Positions 27,633-35,837 of a stretch of DNA of 64,000 bases are shown here, piece by piece. Positions within the stretch are counted from its first letter, which is position 1, and each line of letters starts with the position of its first letter. A model generated the notes under the pieces. The model was not told where the DNA came from and made no database searches. It saw nothing but the letters and a program-made list of their open reading frames with translations. Made by a program: the position numbers and the translations under genes. Location of the stretch: the NCBI GenBank assembly GCA_003164785.1, contig PLUE01000017.1, forward strand, positions 62,001 through 126,000. The letters are read 5' to 3'. Origin of the DNA: Gammaproteobacteria bacterium. Lineage in GTDB: Bacteria > Pseudomonadota > Gammaproteobacteria > Steroidobacterales > Steroidobacteraceae.

Positions 27633-28774
27633 GAAGTCAGCTCCAGTGGAATGGCATCGCGAAAGCGCCCGGGCGACAGTTCCGCGGCGGTGATGCCGAG
27701 CGCCAGCAGATCGTCGGGCAACGCCGCCTCGTGAATCAAGGAGAAGCAGGCGCGCGCGAGCGCGGGGGAGGTCTTGATGCCGTAGCCGCCCTGGCCCGCC
27801 AGCCAGAAGAACCCCGCCACGCCGCTGTCGAACCCGACGACGGGCGCCGCATCGGGCGCGAAGGTTCTAAGTCCGGCCCACGAGCGCGAGACCCGCCCGA
27901 CCTGAATCGTCGTCGCCCGCTCCAGGCGTTCGACGCCGACGGCCACGTCGAGGTCCTCCGGGTAGGCATCCATCGGTTCGACCGGCGTGGCGTCGGCCGG
28001 CGACACGAACAGCTGCCCCGCATCCGGCTTGAAATAGAACTCGTCGGCCACGTCATTGACCATGGGCCACGCGCCGATGTCCTGCCCCGGCGGCGCCGGG
28101 ACATGAAACGCGGTGCGCCGCTTCGGCACCAGTCCGAGAGGCCGGACGCCGGCCTGCACCGCGATCCGATCGGCCCACGCACCGGCCGCATTGACGATGA
28201 TGCGCGCGAAGAAATTACCCGCGGTCGTCCCGACGCGCCAGGCGTCGCCGACGCGATCGATGGTCTCCACGCCGGCGTTCATGATGAGTTTGGCGCCCCG
28301 GCTCTTGGCGCCGCGGAGAAAGCCCTGGTGGATGCCGTGAACATCGAGGTCCATGCAGTGCGGCTCGATGATCGCGCCCGCCAGATAATCCCTGCGCAGC
28401 ACCGGCACCTGGGCGATGGCCGCCTCCACGTCGAGAGTGGTGATGCTGGGCACCAGGGTTCGCGCAAGTTCGAGTTCCGCGCGCAGCAACTCGAGTTGGT
28501 CCGCGCGCGCGACGGTGATCATGCCGCGCGGCGAAAGCAGCGGAAAATCGCAAAAAGCCTCCGGAGGACTCTCCAGAAATGCCCGGCTCGCCAGCGCCAG
28601 GCGGCGGATGACCACGCCCCCGTAATTCTCGGTGAAGCTGGCGGCCGACCGACCGGTCGAGTGATAACCGCATTGACTTTCGCGCTCGAGCAGGATCACG
28701 GATCCCGAGGCGGCCAATTCATAGGCCGCACTCGCACCGGCGATGCCGCCCCCAATAATTAAGATGTCCGCCAT
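27629..28774 (-). CDS. FAD-dependent D-amino-acid dehydrogenase, DauA-like
   Basis: 381 residues. The FAD-binding start is IIGGGIAGASAAYEL, followed at once by LERESQCGYHSTGRSAASF, the DauA (D-arginine dehydrogenase) hallmark. Further matches include the PVLRRD, VNAAGAWADRIAVQAGVRPLG and PKRRTAF regions, and AGQGGYGIKTSPA near the C-terminus. DauA oxidises D-amino acids to 2-imino acids. It is a flavoprotein dehydrogenase rather than an oxidase in the studied case; electron acceptor here is unknown. First gene of a seven-gene minus-strand run (this, RidA, importer, hyuC, antiporter). It is divergent from the hydantoinase, with 58 bp between them for promoters. Confidence 0.9.
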   Translation of the reverse strand: MADILIIGGGIAGASAAYELAASGSVILLERESQCGYHSTGRSAASFTENYGGVVIRRLALASRAFLESPPEAFCDFPLLSPRGMITVARADQLELLRAELELARTLVPSITTLDVEAAIAQVPVLRRDYLAGAIIEPHCMDLDVHGIHQGFLRGAKSRGAKLIMNAGVETIDRVGDAWRVGTTAGNFFARIIVNAAGAWADRIAVQAGVRPLGLVPKRRTAFHVPAPPGQDIGAWPMVNDVADEFYFKPDAGQLFVSPADATPVEPMDAYPEDLDVAVGVERLERATTIQVGRVSRSWAGLRTFAPDAAPVVGFDSGVAGFFWLAGQGGYGIKTSPALARACFSLIHEAALPDDLLALGITAAELSPGRFRDAIPLELTS

Positions 28775-28832
28775 CCCCCGAAATCTACCACATTGACGCT
28801 GCCGGAACAGACATGGAAACTAGCCGGGCATC

Positions 28833-30287
28833 ATGCCGACCTCCTCCCCCGCCGACACCCCTTACGACCTCGCAATCACCGGAGGCAGCGTCGTGCTGCC
28901 CGACGGCACCGCGCCCCACGACATCGGCGTGCGCGACGGGCTCATCGTCCACATCGGCGCCGGCCCGCTCGTGGCGCGGCGGAGTGTCGATGCCCGGGGG
29001 AAGCTGGTGCTGCCCGGCGGCGTCGACGCCCACTGCCATATGGACCAGCAACCATGGGAAGGCAGAAGCACCGCCGATGATTTTCGCAGCGGCACACTCT
29101 CCGCGCTGTGCGGTGGCAACACGACCGTCCTGCCGTTTGCCATGCAGATGCGGGGTCAATCGTTGCGCGCCGTGGTCGATGACTATCACGAGCGCGCGAG
29201 CCGCAAGGCGCACATCGACTACGGATTCCATTTGATTGTCGGCGACCCCACCCACGACGTCATCACCCAGGAACTGCCCGAACTGATCGAGAGCGGCTGC
29301 ACCTCGATCAAGATCTTTCTCACCTACGAAGGCCTCAAACTCGACGACTATGAAATCCTGACCATGCTCGACTTCGCCCGGCACGAAGGCGTGCTGGTCA
29401 TGGTTCACGCCGAGAATGAAGCCTGCATCCGCTGGCTGACGGACCGGTTGCTCGAGCGCCGCCAGACCGCGTTGCGCTATCACGTCACCGCCCACTCAGA
29501 AATCGGCGAACGCGAAGCCGCCTACCGGGCCATCAGCTTCGCGGAGTTGATCGATACGCCCATCATGATCGTCCACGTGTCGTCCGGCAGCGTGGTCGAC
29601 GAGATTCGCCGCGCACAGGCGCGCGGACTTCGCATATTCGGGGAGACCTGCCCGCAATATCTGTTCCTGGCCTCGGAAGACATCGATACGGTCGACATGA
29701 GCGGAGCCAAATGCGTCTGCACGCCGCCGCCGCGCGGGCGCGCCAATCAACCCGCCATGTGGCGCGGCCTGTTGGACGGCACGCTCGGCATCTTCTCCTC
29801 GGATCACTCGCCCTGGAATTACGCGGACAAGATCGCCGGCGGGCCGGATACCCCGTTCACCGACGTCCTCAACGGCATTCCCGGCATCGAGACGCGTCTG
29901 CCGCTGCTGTTCTCTGCGATGCAAACCAAGCCCGGACTGACGCTGAGCAAATTCGTCGACATCACCACCACCGCACCCGCAAAGCTCTACGGCCTGTACC
30001 CGCGCAAGGGCGTGATCGCCGTCGGCTCGGACGCCGACTTCGCGATCTGGGATGCGGACAGAAACGTCACCATACGCAACGAAATGCTGCATCACGCCGT
30101 CGATCACACTCCCTATGAAGGCACACGGGTCCGAGGATGGCCGGTGATGACCATCTCCCGCGGCGAAGTCATTTATCAGGATGGAGAGGTCACCTCGAAC
30201 GCCGGGCGCGGCCTGTTCCTCCCCTGCGAGCGCCCATTCGCCCCGCGACGCTCGCCGGCCCCCGTGCTGGCCGAGCGACCGCGCTAG
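28833..30287 (+). CDS. Dihydropyrimidinase / D-hydantoinase
   Basis: 484 residues of the cyclic amidohydrolase family. The binuclear zinc site is complete: His67 and His69 in DAHCHMDQ, the lysine to be carboxylated, Lys160, in TSIKIFLTYEG, His192 in MVHAEN, His248 in IVHVSS and Asp324 in FSSDHSPW. Known enzymes open 5,6-dihydropyrimidines or 5-substituted hydantoins, giving N-carbamoyl amino acids. With an N-carbamoyl-D-amino acid hydrolase and DauA-like enzyme across the divergent promoter, a D-hydantoinase role is more likely than pyrimidine breakdown. The ureide genes 2 kb downstream leave an alternative ureide role open. The C-terminal tail of about 20 residues is poorly conserved. Confidence 0.9.
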   Translation: MPTSSPADTPYDLAITGGSVVLPDGTAPHDIGVRDGLIVHIGAGPLVARRSVDARGKLVLPGGVDAHCHMDQQPWEGRSTADDFRSGTLSALCGGNTTVLPFAMQMRGQSLRAVVDDYHERASRKAHIDYGFHLIVGDPTHDVITQELPELIESGCTSIKIFLTYEGLKLDDYEILTMLDFARHEGVLVMVHAENEACIRWLTDRLLERRQTALRYHVTAHSEIGEREAAYRAISFAELIDTPIMIVHVSSGSVVDEIRRAQARGLRIFGETCPQYLFLASEDIDTVDMSGAKCVCTPPPRGRANQPAMWRGLLDGTLGIFSSDHSPWNYADKIAGGPDTPFTDVLNGIPGIETRLPLLFSAMQTKPGLTLSKFVDITTTAPAKLYGLYPRKGVIAVGSDADFAIWDADRNVTIRNEMLHHAVDHTPYEGTRVRGWPVMTISRGEVIYQDGEVTSNAGRGLFLPCERPFAPRRSPAPVLAERPR

Positions 30288-30361
30288 CGGCGAACGGGGC
30301 CTTCGCGTGCTGGCGTCTGCAGCGTCTCGGTCCAGAGCGCACGCGATGCCCGACTTGCGAC

Positions 30362-30763
30362 CTACAGAGTCCAGTTCTCTAGTTTCAACCCATCCTCGAC
30401 GTGGTCGAAGACTTTGTCCCGCGTTACCAGCACGGCGCCCGCAGCCACCGCCTGCGCCGCAATCATCATGTCCAAGGCGCTTAAAGCGACTCCCCGCTTC
30501 GAGCAGGAGGCCCGCAGCGCGCCATAGGTATTCGCGACCTCCGCCGTCCACGGCAATACCTCCACACGGATCAAAAATTCGTGGATCAGTGCGCTCAAAG
30601 CGGCCGGGTTGCCGCGTTTAGCGAGACCATAGATCAACTCACCTTGCGTGACCGCAGAAACTGTCACGCTGCGCATCGTCAAGCTCACCAGGCGCTCCCG
30701 CACCCGCGCCGGATCGCCCTTGATTGCATCGCTCGCAATGTTGGTGTCGAGCAGGTACGTCAA
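30362..30763 (-). CDS. vapC: VapC-type PIN-domain toxin
   Basis: 133 residues. All four acidic PIN residues are visible: Asp6 (LLDTNI), Glu42 (TQGELIYG), Asp98 ([10 protein letters not shown]) and Asp116 (VTRDKVFD). VapC toxins are Mg-dependent endoribonucleases, usually cutting initiator tRNA or rRNA. Its ATG overlaps the VapB stop (30760-30763), the normal antitoxin-first arrangement. The gene appears intact. Confidence 0.93.
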   Translation of the reverse strand: MTYLLDTNIASDAIKGDPARVRERLVSLTMRSVTVSAVTQGELIYGLAKRGNPAALSALIHEFLIRVEVLPWTAEVANTYGALRASCSKRGVALSALDMMIAAQAVAAGAVLVTRDKVFDHVEDGLKLENWTL

Positions 30764-31002
30764 AATAAATCTCGCTCCGGCGCTGGCGCCTCTTGCCGAT
30801 CGTCCATGAAGTCAGCCGGCACGTCGGTGCGTGCCGCCAAGGCCAAAAAGCCGTCCCAGCTCTCGGGTTTGCGCGACAGCACCACATCACCACTCACGGG
30901 ATCGCGCCGGATAAACACCTCATCCCCCTCGAAACGATAGTCCCGCGGCAGACGCACCGCTTGGCTGCGACCCGTGACAAACAACTTGGCTGTATCGGTC
31001 AT
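30760..31002 (-). CDS. vapB: VapB-type antitoxin (AbrB-like)
   Basis: 80 residues. The N-terminal swapped-hairpin AbrB DNA-binding motif is clear ([20 protein letters not shown]), then a C-terminal arm ([13 protein letters not shown]) that should wrap the toxin. It neutralises VapC and represses the operon at the AT-rich dyad just upstream. The two genes may stabilise this part of the chromosome, which is otherwise full of deleted genes. Confidence 0.92.
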   Translation of the reverse strand: MTDTAKLFVTGRSQAVRLPRDYRFEGDEVFIRRDPVSGDVVLSRKPESWDGFLALAARTDVPADFMDDRQEAPAPERDLF

Positions 31003-31027
31003 GACGGAATTCCCCGCTGCAAAGAAA

Positions 31028-31081
31028 GATAGCTATTAAAATATATACCATTCAATAGTAGGTATCAAGATATATACTATC
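31028..31081. promoter_or_regulatory. AT-rich dyad upstream of vapBC, probable operator
   Basis: Inverted arms GATAG (31028-31032) and CTATC (31077-31081), plus TATACC (31044-31049) and GGTAT (31061-31065), share a centre near 31055. The stretch is strikingly AT-rich in a GC-rich window and carries repeated TATATAC elements. It begins 26 bp before the VapB start, where VapBC complexes normally bind. Confidence 0.6.
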
Positions 31082-31131
31082 ATAAAGCTTACCCCGGCCT
31101 GCGCCTCCGCCCGGGGTATTTGGCGTCGCCC

Positions 31132-31383
31132 CCCCTTCGTCGGGGTTGCCGGGAGCCACGAGATAGGGAATTGCAACTCACCCAGTAATTCGCGGGCCAT
31201 TGCGTACTCGTCCGGATGACCCTCATCCACGAGATCGCCGGACAACAGGACCAGGTCCGGCCGTCGATCGAGCCTGTGCAGATGCTCGATTGCCTCGCAC
31301 AGCTTGCGATTCGAGTCGGATACTTCTTTGTACAAGTGTCCGGGACGGCAAACGTGGGTATCAGAGAGCTGAGCAATCAGCAC
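31132..31383 (-). pseudogene. Metallophosphoesterase, truncated N-terminal remnant
   Basis: From GTG 31383, 11 bp after the ureidoglycolate-lyase-like stop, the frame reads IAQLSDTHV and later DLVLLSGDLVDEGHPDEY. These are the first two metal-binding blocks of a CpdA-like 3',5'-cyclic-nucleotide phosphodiesterase. The third block (normally GNHDE) is reached with a single-base frame loss and a His-to-Pro change (GNPDE in the next frame). Homology stops there, about 50 bp before the vapBC operator. A full protein would be about 260-280 residues; about 85 remain, without the C-terminal metal ligands. Confidence 0.75.
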
Positions 31384-31393
31384 GGCCTGGCCT

Positions 31394-32113
31394 TCACGGA
31401 ATCGACGCCTCCAGCAGACACCCGAATTCGCGGGCAAAGTCCACCGAGACGCGCGCGTGGACCGCACCCTGTCGGTCGAAGAAGCGCTGGGTGCCGCTGA
31501 GTCCGAAGACGCCCTCGTGCCAGACATTTGGTTGAATGTAGAGGCCCTGTCGCCCATCGAAGCGAAAGCACACAAAATGTTCAGGGGCCACGTCGTCGCC
31601 CGGCAGTGCCAGCGGCACGTAGAACGGCCGGCGATCCAGCGGGAAGAACAACTGCCCGCCGTCGGGATGATAATTGGCGTGCCATAACAACATGCGTCGC
31701 GGTGCGTCCGCATGGTCGGTGCGCGCCGTCTCTGGCGGCTGCGCGTAGGCGAGAATGTAGTGTCCGCCGACCGCGTCATTTCGGCCATACAGGATGTCGC
31801 CCTGCCAGTCGCTGACGAACACGCCCTCGGTCGTCCCTGCCTGGTCACCGGTGCTGGCATCGATGGGGCGGCTGCCCTGTGCAGGCCAGGGGACGATTTC
31901 GATGTCGCATTCGTCCGGTTCCGCCAACAAGCGCCCATAGGATCGGAGCGTGTCGGCGGTGGCATCCACGATTGGCATGGGCACGACGTCGAGACCGGGC
32001 GGCAGCTCGGGCTTGAGGTAATCGATCGGGGCCGGCAAGGGCACTCCTGCGTGTTCCAGGGCAAAATAGAATACCGTTTCCACCGATCCGGCGGCGGCTA
32101 TCCTTCGGCTCAT
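31394..32113 (-). CDS. Ureidoglycolate lyase-like cupin protein
   Basis: 239 residues. The C-terminal two thirds carry the AllA/ureidoglycolate hydrolase cupin pattern: HANYHPDGGQLFFPLD, FYVPLALPGDDV, FRFDGRQGLYIQPNVWHEG and ARVSVDFAREFGCLLE. Known enzymes split ureidoglycolate to glyoxylate and urea, the last ureide step. Members of this longer type (about 230 residues) are common in bacteria, so the length is acceptable. The first 20 residues are weakly supported and the true start may be internal. It lies 156 bp downstream of the allantoinase gene on the same strand, which supports a ureide role. Confidence 0.78.
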   Translation of the reverse strand: MSRRIAAAGSVETVFYFALEHAGVPLPAPIDYLKPELPPGLDVVPMPIVDATADTLRSYGRLLAEPDECDIEIVPWPAQGSRPIDASTGDQAGTTEGVFVSDWQGDILYGRNDAVGGHYILAYAQPPETARTDHADAPRRMLLWHANYHPDGGQLFFPLDRRPFYVPLALPGDDVAPEHFVCFRFDGRQGLYIQPNVWHEGVFGLSGTQRFFDRQGAVHARVSVDFAREFGCLLEASIP

Positions 32114-32269
32114 CCCGGCCTGTTATCCTCGGATGCTTGGATCAGGGCATTTCAGCTATAGAAGACACCCCCGCCCCGGATCGCGTCAAGCTCACAATCT
32201 ACCGGTTGCGCACAGATACTGGTCGGTCGCCGGCGCCGCGCTGATCCCACCCCATCCAAACGCCCCCCC

Positions 32270-33187
32270 TCACTCCGCGGCCGGGTGGTGAACCATCCAA
32301 TGCTCCGCGATGGCCGCGCGATTGCACAGCCACACCCCCTCATGCCGCTGGATGTGATCGAGCAAACGAACCAATGCACCGATCCGTCCCGGTCGCCCGA
32401 TGATTCTCGCATGCAGACTGATGGTCATCATGCGCGGCCGGCCTTCCCCGCCCAAACGGTGGAGCCAGTCGAACGCATCGCGGCAGTAGGCAAAAAAGTC
32501 ATCGCCGGTCGCAAAGTCGCCGCCCCGCTGCAACCGGCTGTCATTGTTGTCGAAGCTGTGCGGCACGACCAGGTGCGCCCGTCCTGCCACGCGTGCCCAG
32601 TAGGGGAGGTCGTCGTTATAGGCATCGCTGTCATAGGCGAAACCGCCGGTCTCGACGACCAGACGTCGGGTATTGGGACTCGGTCTCCCCGTGTACCAAC
32701 CCACCGGCCGGCGGCCGATCAAGCGCGTGATGATCTCCACGTTACGCAGCATGTCGGCGCGCTCGATATCCTCCGGGACGAACTGATAATCGATCCAGCG
32801 CTGCCCATGACACGCCACCTCGAGACCGCTGCGGGCGATCTCGGCGGCGGCCTGCGGATTGCGCTCCAACGCCATTCCGACGGCGTAGATCGTCGCGGCG
32901 ACACCGCGTTCGCGCAGTATCCGCATGATCTCCCAGAACCCGACGCGGCTGCCATATTCGAAATTCGACTCGACGTTGAGATTCCGTGCGTTGGGCAACG
33001 GGTCGCCCCCCACGTCGGTCAAGATCGACTCCGAGTGCCCGTCACCGTGAAGCACGCAATACTCACCGCCCTCCTCGTAGTTCAGAACGATGGAGACCGC
33101 CACGCGCGCGTCGTTGGGCCAGCACACCGGCGGCGGTGATCCCGCGTAGCCGACGAGATCGCGCGGGTAACTATCGTTGACGGTCAT
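32270..33187 (-). CDS. puuE: PuuE-type allantoinase (polysaccharide-deacetylase fold)
   Basis: 305 residues. Diagnostic PuuE stretches are SYPRDLVGYAGSPP, VSIVLNYEEGGEY, FEYGSRVGFW, CHGQRWIDYQF, GWYTGRPSPNTRRL and HARIIGRPGR. This metal-independent allantoinase opens allantoin to allantoate in purine breakdown. ATG 33187 is chosen for its AAGGAAAG site and because it overlaps the stop of the preceding epimerase remnant (ATGA). No uricase or allantoate hydrolase is present in the window, so the pathway must be completed elsewhere or work on external allantoin. Confidence 0.93.
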   Translation of the reverse strand: MTVNDSYPRDLVGYAGSPPPVCWPNDARVAVSIVLNYEEGGEYCVLHGDGHSESILTDVGGDPLPNARNLNVESNFEYGSRVGFWEIMRILRERGVAATIYAVGMALERNPQAAAEIARSGLEVACHGQRWIDYQFVPEDIERADMLRNVEIITRLIGRRPVGWYTGRPSPNTRRLVVETGGFAYDSDAYNDDLPYWARVAGRAHLVVPHSFDNNDSRLQRGGDFATGDDFFAYCRDAFDWLHRLGGEGRPRMMTISLHARIIGRPGRIGALVRLLDHIQRHEGVWLCNRAAIAEHWMVHHPAAE

Positions 33188-33434
33188 GAATGCTTTCCTT
33201 CGGCGGCAACCCAATCGATGTAGGCATGAAACGCATCGCGAACCGGCCGGGGCTTCCAGCCGGTGTCGCTGAACACACGCGACACGTCGTAGGCGCCCCA
33301 CATGCCGCCGTCGCTGCCGCATCGAGTGGGGCCGCGTCCAGCACCACCAGGCGCGCCGCGGGGTCCGCGTCCAGCCAGGCGCGCCCGAGCACGCTCATGG
33401 CGAACCCCGTGGCGCCGGTCACCAACAGCTTCAC
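33184..33434 (-). pseudogene. NAD-dependent epimerase/dehydratase reduced to its two ends
   Basis: From GTG 33434 the frame gives the Rossmann start KLLVTGATGFAMSVLGRAW and the acidic strand-2 end LVVLDAAPLD. Within about 40 codons the homology jumps, with a frame change near 33310, to the family's C-terminus (WGAYDVSRVFSDTGWKPRP, then a last helix), ending at a stop that overlaps puuE. A complete sugar epimerase is about 320 residues; roughly 240 are missing, including the YxxxK active site. The start overlaps the stop of the small frame upstream (GTGA), so the operon joints survive although the gene is dead. Confidence 0.75.
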
Positions 33435-33535
33435 AGGGGAAAATCCTGGAGCAGCCCGAGCAACGATTCGGCGAGTTCGATATCCGGCTCGACCGTCCCC
33501 ACCATGACCGCACCCGCCATCCCCGTGGTTACCAT
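33431..33535 (-). CDS. 34-codon frame between SDR and epimerase remnant, unidentified
   Basis: A short frame starting at ATG 33535, 5 bp after the SDR stop, and ending on a stop that overlaps the epimerase GTG. Its residues (MAGAVMVGTVEPDIELAE, then a leucine-rich helix) are coding-like in composition. Position and overlaps suggest the remains of a larger operon gene that lost most of its length, as in its neighbours. I do not recognise the family, and it could also be a genuine small peptide. Confidence 0.35.
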   Translation of the reverse strand: MVTTGMAGAVMVGTVEPDIELAESLLGLLQDFPL

Positions 33536-33540
33536 GACGG

Positions 33541-34317
33541 TCAGCGCGCCAGCCAGCCGCCGTCGACCACCAGATTGGAGCCCGTGATGAAAGTCGCCCG
33601 GTCGCTCGCGAGGAACACCGCGGCATTCGCGATGTCGTCCGGGCGCCCCAGCCGCGGCCAGGGCGTGCGCCGGACCGCATTGGCGAGCAACTCCGGATCC
33701 ATCGTCAACCCGGGCTTGCCCGTCACGATCTTGCCCGGCGAGATGGAGTTGCAGACGATCAAGTCTTTCGCGTAATCGCACGCGATCTGGCGGGTGATGT
33801 AGATGGCTCCCGCCTTGCTCACGCCGTATGCGGTATCGCGCGGCGCCGTCACGATGCCCTGCTGCGACCCGAGATTGATCACGCGACCCCGCACCTCGTT
33901 GCGCGGCTCCTGGGTAATCATCTGCTGGATGGCGCGCTTGCAGCCGTAGAACATGCCCGTCATGTTGACCGCCATCACCTGCTCCCATTGCTCGATGCTG
34001 GTCTCGAGCAATGCCGTGCCGGAATACGTGGCGGCATTGTTGACCATCACGTCCAGCCGCCCGTGACGCGCCACGGTCTGCGTGATCAACGAGTCGACGT
34101 CATCCCATGACGACACATCCGCGGTCTCGAACGATGCCGTGCCGCCGGCACGCTCGATGATGTCGACCGTGGTCTCGCCGCCCTCGAGCGCCTCCGAGGT
34201 GATGTCGGCGATGACGACCGCCGCTCCCTCGGCGGCAAAACTGATGGCGGTTGCACGGCCGATGCCCGAACTCGCACCGGTGATGACGGCAATCTTGCCG
34301 GCAAGTAAGCTGGACAT
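33541..34317 (-). CDS. Short-chain dehydrogenase/reductase
   Basis: 258 residues, classical SDR length. The cofactor loop is TGASSGIG, with a downstream acidic residue (VIADI) that favours NAD over NADP. Also present are NNAAT, the active-site Ser in VINLGSQQG and the YxxxK pair in AYGVSKAG, and a C-terminal TGSNLVVDGGW. Closest in feel to glucose/galactose/ribitol dehydrogenase-type SDRs. The start ATG 34317 has an AGGAACG site. It lies 22 bp after the SMP-30 gene, and the pair plus the epimerase remnant suggest sugar or sugar-acid oxidation. Confidence 0.9.
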   Translation of the reverse strand: MSSLLAGKIAVITGASSGIGRATAISFAAEGAAVVIADITSEALEGGETTVDIIERAGGTASFETADVSSWDDVDSLITQTVARHGRLDVMVNNAATYSGTALLETSIEQWEQVMAVNMTGMFYGCKRAIQQMITQEPRNEVRGRVINLGSQQGIVTAPRDTAYGVSKAGAIYITRQIACDYAKDLIVCNSISPGKIVTGKPGLTMDPELLANAVRRTPWPRLGRPDDIANAAVFLASDRATFITGSNLVVDGGWLAR

Positions 34318-34339
34318 GGACGTTCCTATGGTTCGAGAG

Positions 34340-35278
34340 TCAATCGTTCGGGATGGAATACACTTTTCCTCGGTTCGGCGCATGGTCGATGTCGTCGACC
34401 GCGGTCACGTACAAGGTTTTCTCGTCGGGGCTGAAGGCGAAGTTCGGCACGTTGGTCGAGGGCAAGGACAACGTGCGAACCCACCTCCCGGCCGCATCGA
34501 CGACCAGAATCTTGCCGGTCAACACTGCGTGGACGTCGCGCGGGCTCTGGCCGATGTAGATCATGCCCTTCGAGTCGATCTTGACTCCATCCGGCCAGAT
34601 GGGCCCCACATGATTGACCAGCGCATTCAGATTGACGAACACCCGCCGATTGGCGAGCGCCGCATTCGGACCGATGTCGAATTTTACGAGGCGATTCTCC
34701 TCGGTCTCGACCACGTACAAGGTATTGCCGTCGCGCGATATCGCAAGCCCGTTGGCGTTGCGCAGGTTGTCCGCCGCCAGTGTGATCGTGCCGTCGGCGG
34801 CAATGTAGAACACCCGGCCGTCGATTGCCGGGCTCGGACTGCCGGACGCCGTGAAGTAGGTGCCGCCGTGGCTGTCCGGCGCCAGGTCGTTTGGACCGAT
34901 GAACTTGTTGCCGTCCTTGTCGTGCGTGTAGGGCGGCAGGAGTTTGCCGTTGGCCGCCATACGACCGATCGTGCCGTTGTCGTAACACGTGGTGAGAAAC
35001 TCGCCGGCCGCGGTCGGCACGACCGCCGATTGCCCGCAGCCCGGGTCGGAGGCGAATACCGCGTTGTCCCGGCCGTCCCAGGTCATGACCGTATTTCGAC
35101 CGTATTCCACGTAGTACAGCTTGCCTTGATGCCAGATCGGACCCTCCGGGAAGTACGCATCCCGATTCAGCACCTTGACCACCTGCGCTTGCGCCGTGAC
35201 AACCGGCCCGAGCGCGGCCCCCGCAAGGACCACCAGTGTCGCGGCCGACAGCATCAAACTCGATACGCTTCTTCTCAC
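34340..35278 (-). CDS. Exported SMP-30/gluconolactonase-family protein
   Basis: 312 residues with a signal peptide (SLMLSAATLVVLAGAALG, cleavage likely after TAQAQ). The six-bladed propeller carries SMP-30 metal-site motifs: YFPEGPIWHQGKLYYVE (Glu), KFIGPNDLAPDSHGGTYFT (Asn/Asp) and NGLAISRDGNTLYVVE. Known members are calcium- or zinc-dependent lactonases acting on sugar lactones. Export suggests periplasmic lactone hydrolysis feeding the SDR. GTG 35278 overlaps the stop of the upstream frame (GTGA), so translation is coupled. Confidence 0.88.
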   Translation of the reverse strand: MRRSVSSLMLSAATLVVLAGAALGPVVTAQAQVVKVLNRDAYFPEGPIWHQGKLYYVEYGRNTVMTWDGRDNAVFASDPGCGQSAVVPTAAGEFLTTCYDNGTIGRMAANGKLLPPYTHDKDGNKFIGPNDLAPDSHGGTYFTASGSPSPAIDGRVFYIAADGTITLAADNLRNANGLAISRDGNTLYVVETEENRLVKFDIGPNAALANRRVFVNLNALVNHVGPIWPDGVKIDSKGMIYIGQSPRDVHAVLTGKILVVDAAGRWVRTLSLPSTNVPNFAFSPDEKTLYVTAVDDIDHAPNRGKVYSIPND

Positions 35279-35526
35279 GGAGACTCCGGTATGCCGTGAC
35301 CGATCGCGGAGATTTGATCCGCGACGATCGTTTTGGTTGCCAAATAAAAGTGATACGTCGCCCAGAAACCCGTGGGCGCCAGGATCAGCAGCGCCAGGCG
35401 CAGCGCCGCAGCGTCTCCGCCGCGGGCACCGGCCCCGATTCGCACCGGCGCACCGCGCCGTGACACGGCCGCGAAATTATCCAGCGTGAAATCGTCGAGA
35501 GAACCGAGCGTCACCAATCCGGTCAT
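35275..35526 (-). pseudogene. Aromatic amino acid lyase N-terminus fused to a foreign hydrophobic tail
   Basis: 83 codons. The first about 45 (LGSLDDFTLDNFAAVSRRGAP and the basic-alanine stretch after) look like the N-terminus of the histidine/phenylalanine ammonia-lyase family. The MIO active-site core and the remaining roughly 450 residues are absent. After residue 45 comes a hydrophobic segment (LALLILAPTGFWATYHFYLA) and a short tail I cannot place, possibly the end of a transporter. A deletion that removed most of a lyase and most of a following gene fits. The stop overlaps the SMP-30 start, so the end of the original operon joint is preserved. Confidence 0.5.
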
Positions 35527-35572
35527 CTACCCTGTAGCCAGCGTGAGCCCGAAGCTTACGCCACCGCCGACG

Positions 35573-35833
35573 TCAGGTCTTCGGTAACTTGCAGGCGATG
35601 AGCATGCCGCGATCCTCCTCGTTGCCCTTGATCGTGTCGTAGCCGAGATTGCCGCATGCCCGTCCCGCCTTGACGAGACACGCTGACCCGTTGTTCAACA
35701 TGCCGCCGCAGGTGATCACGAAGCCCCGGCGGCCGTCGGGAACGTAAGTCGAGTGCAGACTGCTGCACGCGGTCAAGGAGAGCACGATCGCCGCGGATAC
35801 GAGCCGCATTGGCCATTGCCGGATGATTTTCAT
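35573..35833 (-). CDS. Small cysteine-rich lipoprotein, function unknown
   Basis: 86 residues. A lipoprotein signal ends in the lipobox LTAC (Cys near residue 21). The mature part has four further cysteines in a compact pattern (ITCGGMLNNGSACLVKAGRACG and a late IACK), suggesting two disulfides in the periplasm. Similar small proteins occur widely in Proteobacteria without a known role. ATG 35833 is chosen because it leads directly into the signal peptide; an upstream start would add a charged, unlikely leader. Confidence 0.7.
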   Translation of the reverse strand: MKIIRQWPMRLVSAAIVLSLTACSSLHSTYVPDGRRGFVITCGGMLNNGSACLVKAGRACGNLGYDTIKGNEEDRGMLIACKLPKT

Positions 35834-35837
35834 GGAT

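Noticed and set aside
28785..29495. 236-codon minus-strand frame opposite the hydantoinase
   Set aside because: The hydantoinase metal ligands are all in the plus-strand frame; this is a shadow.
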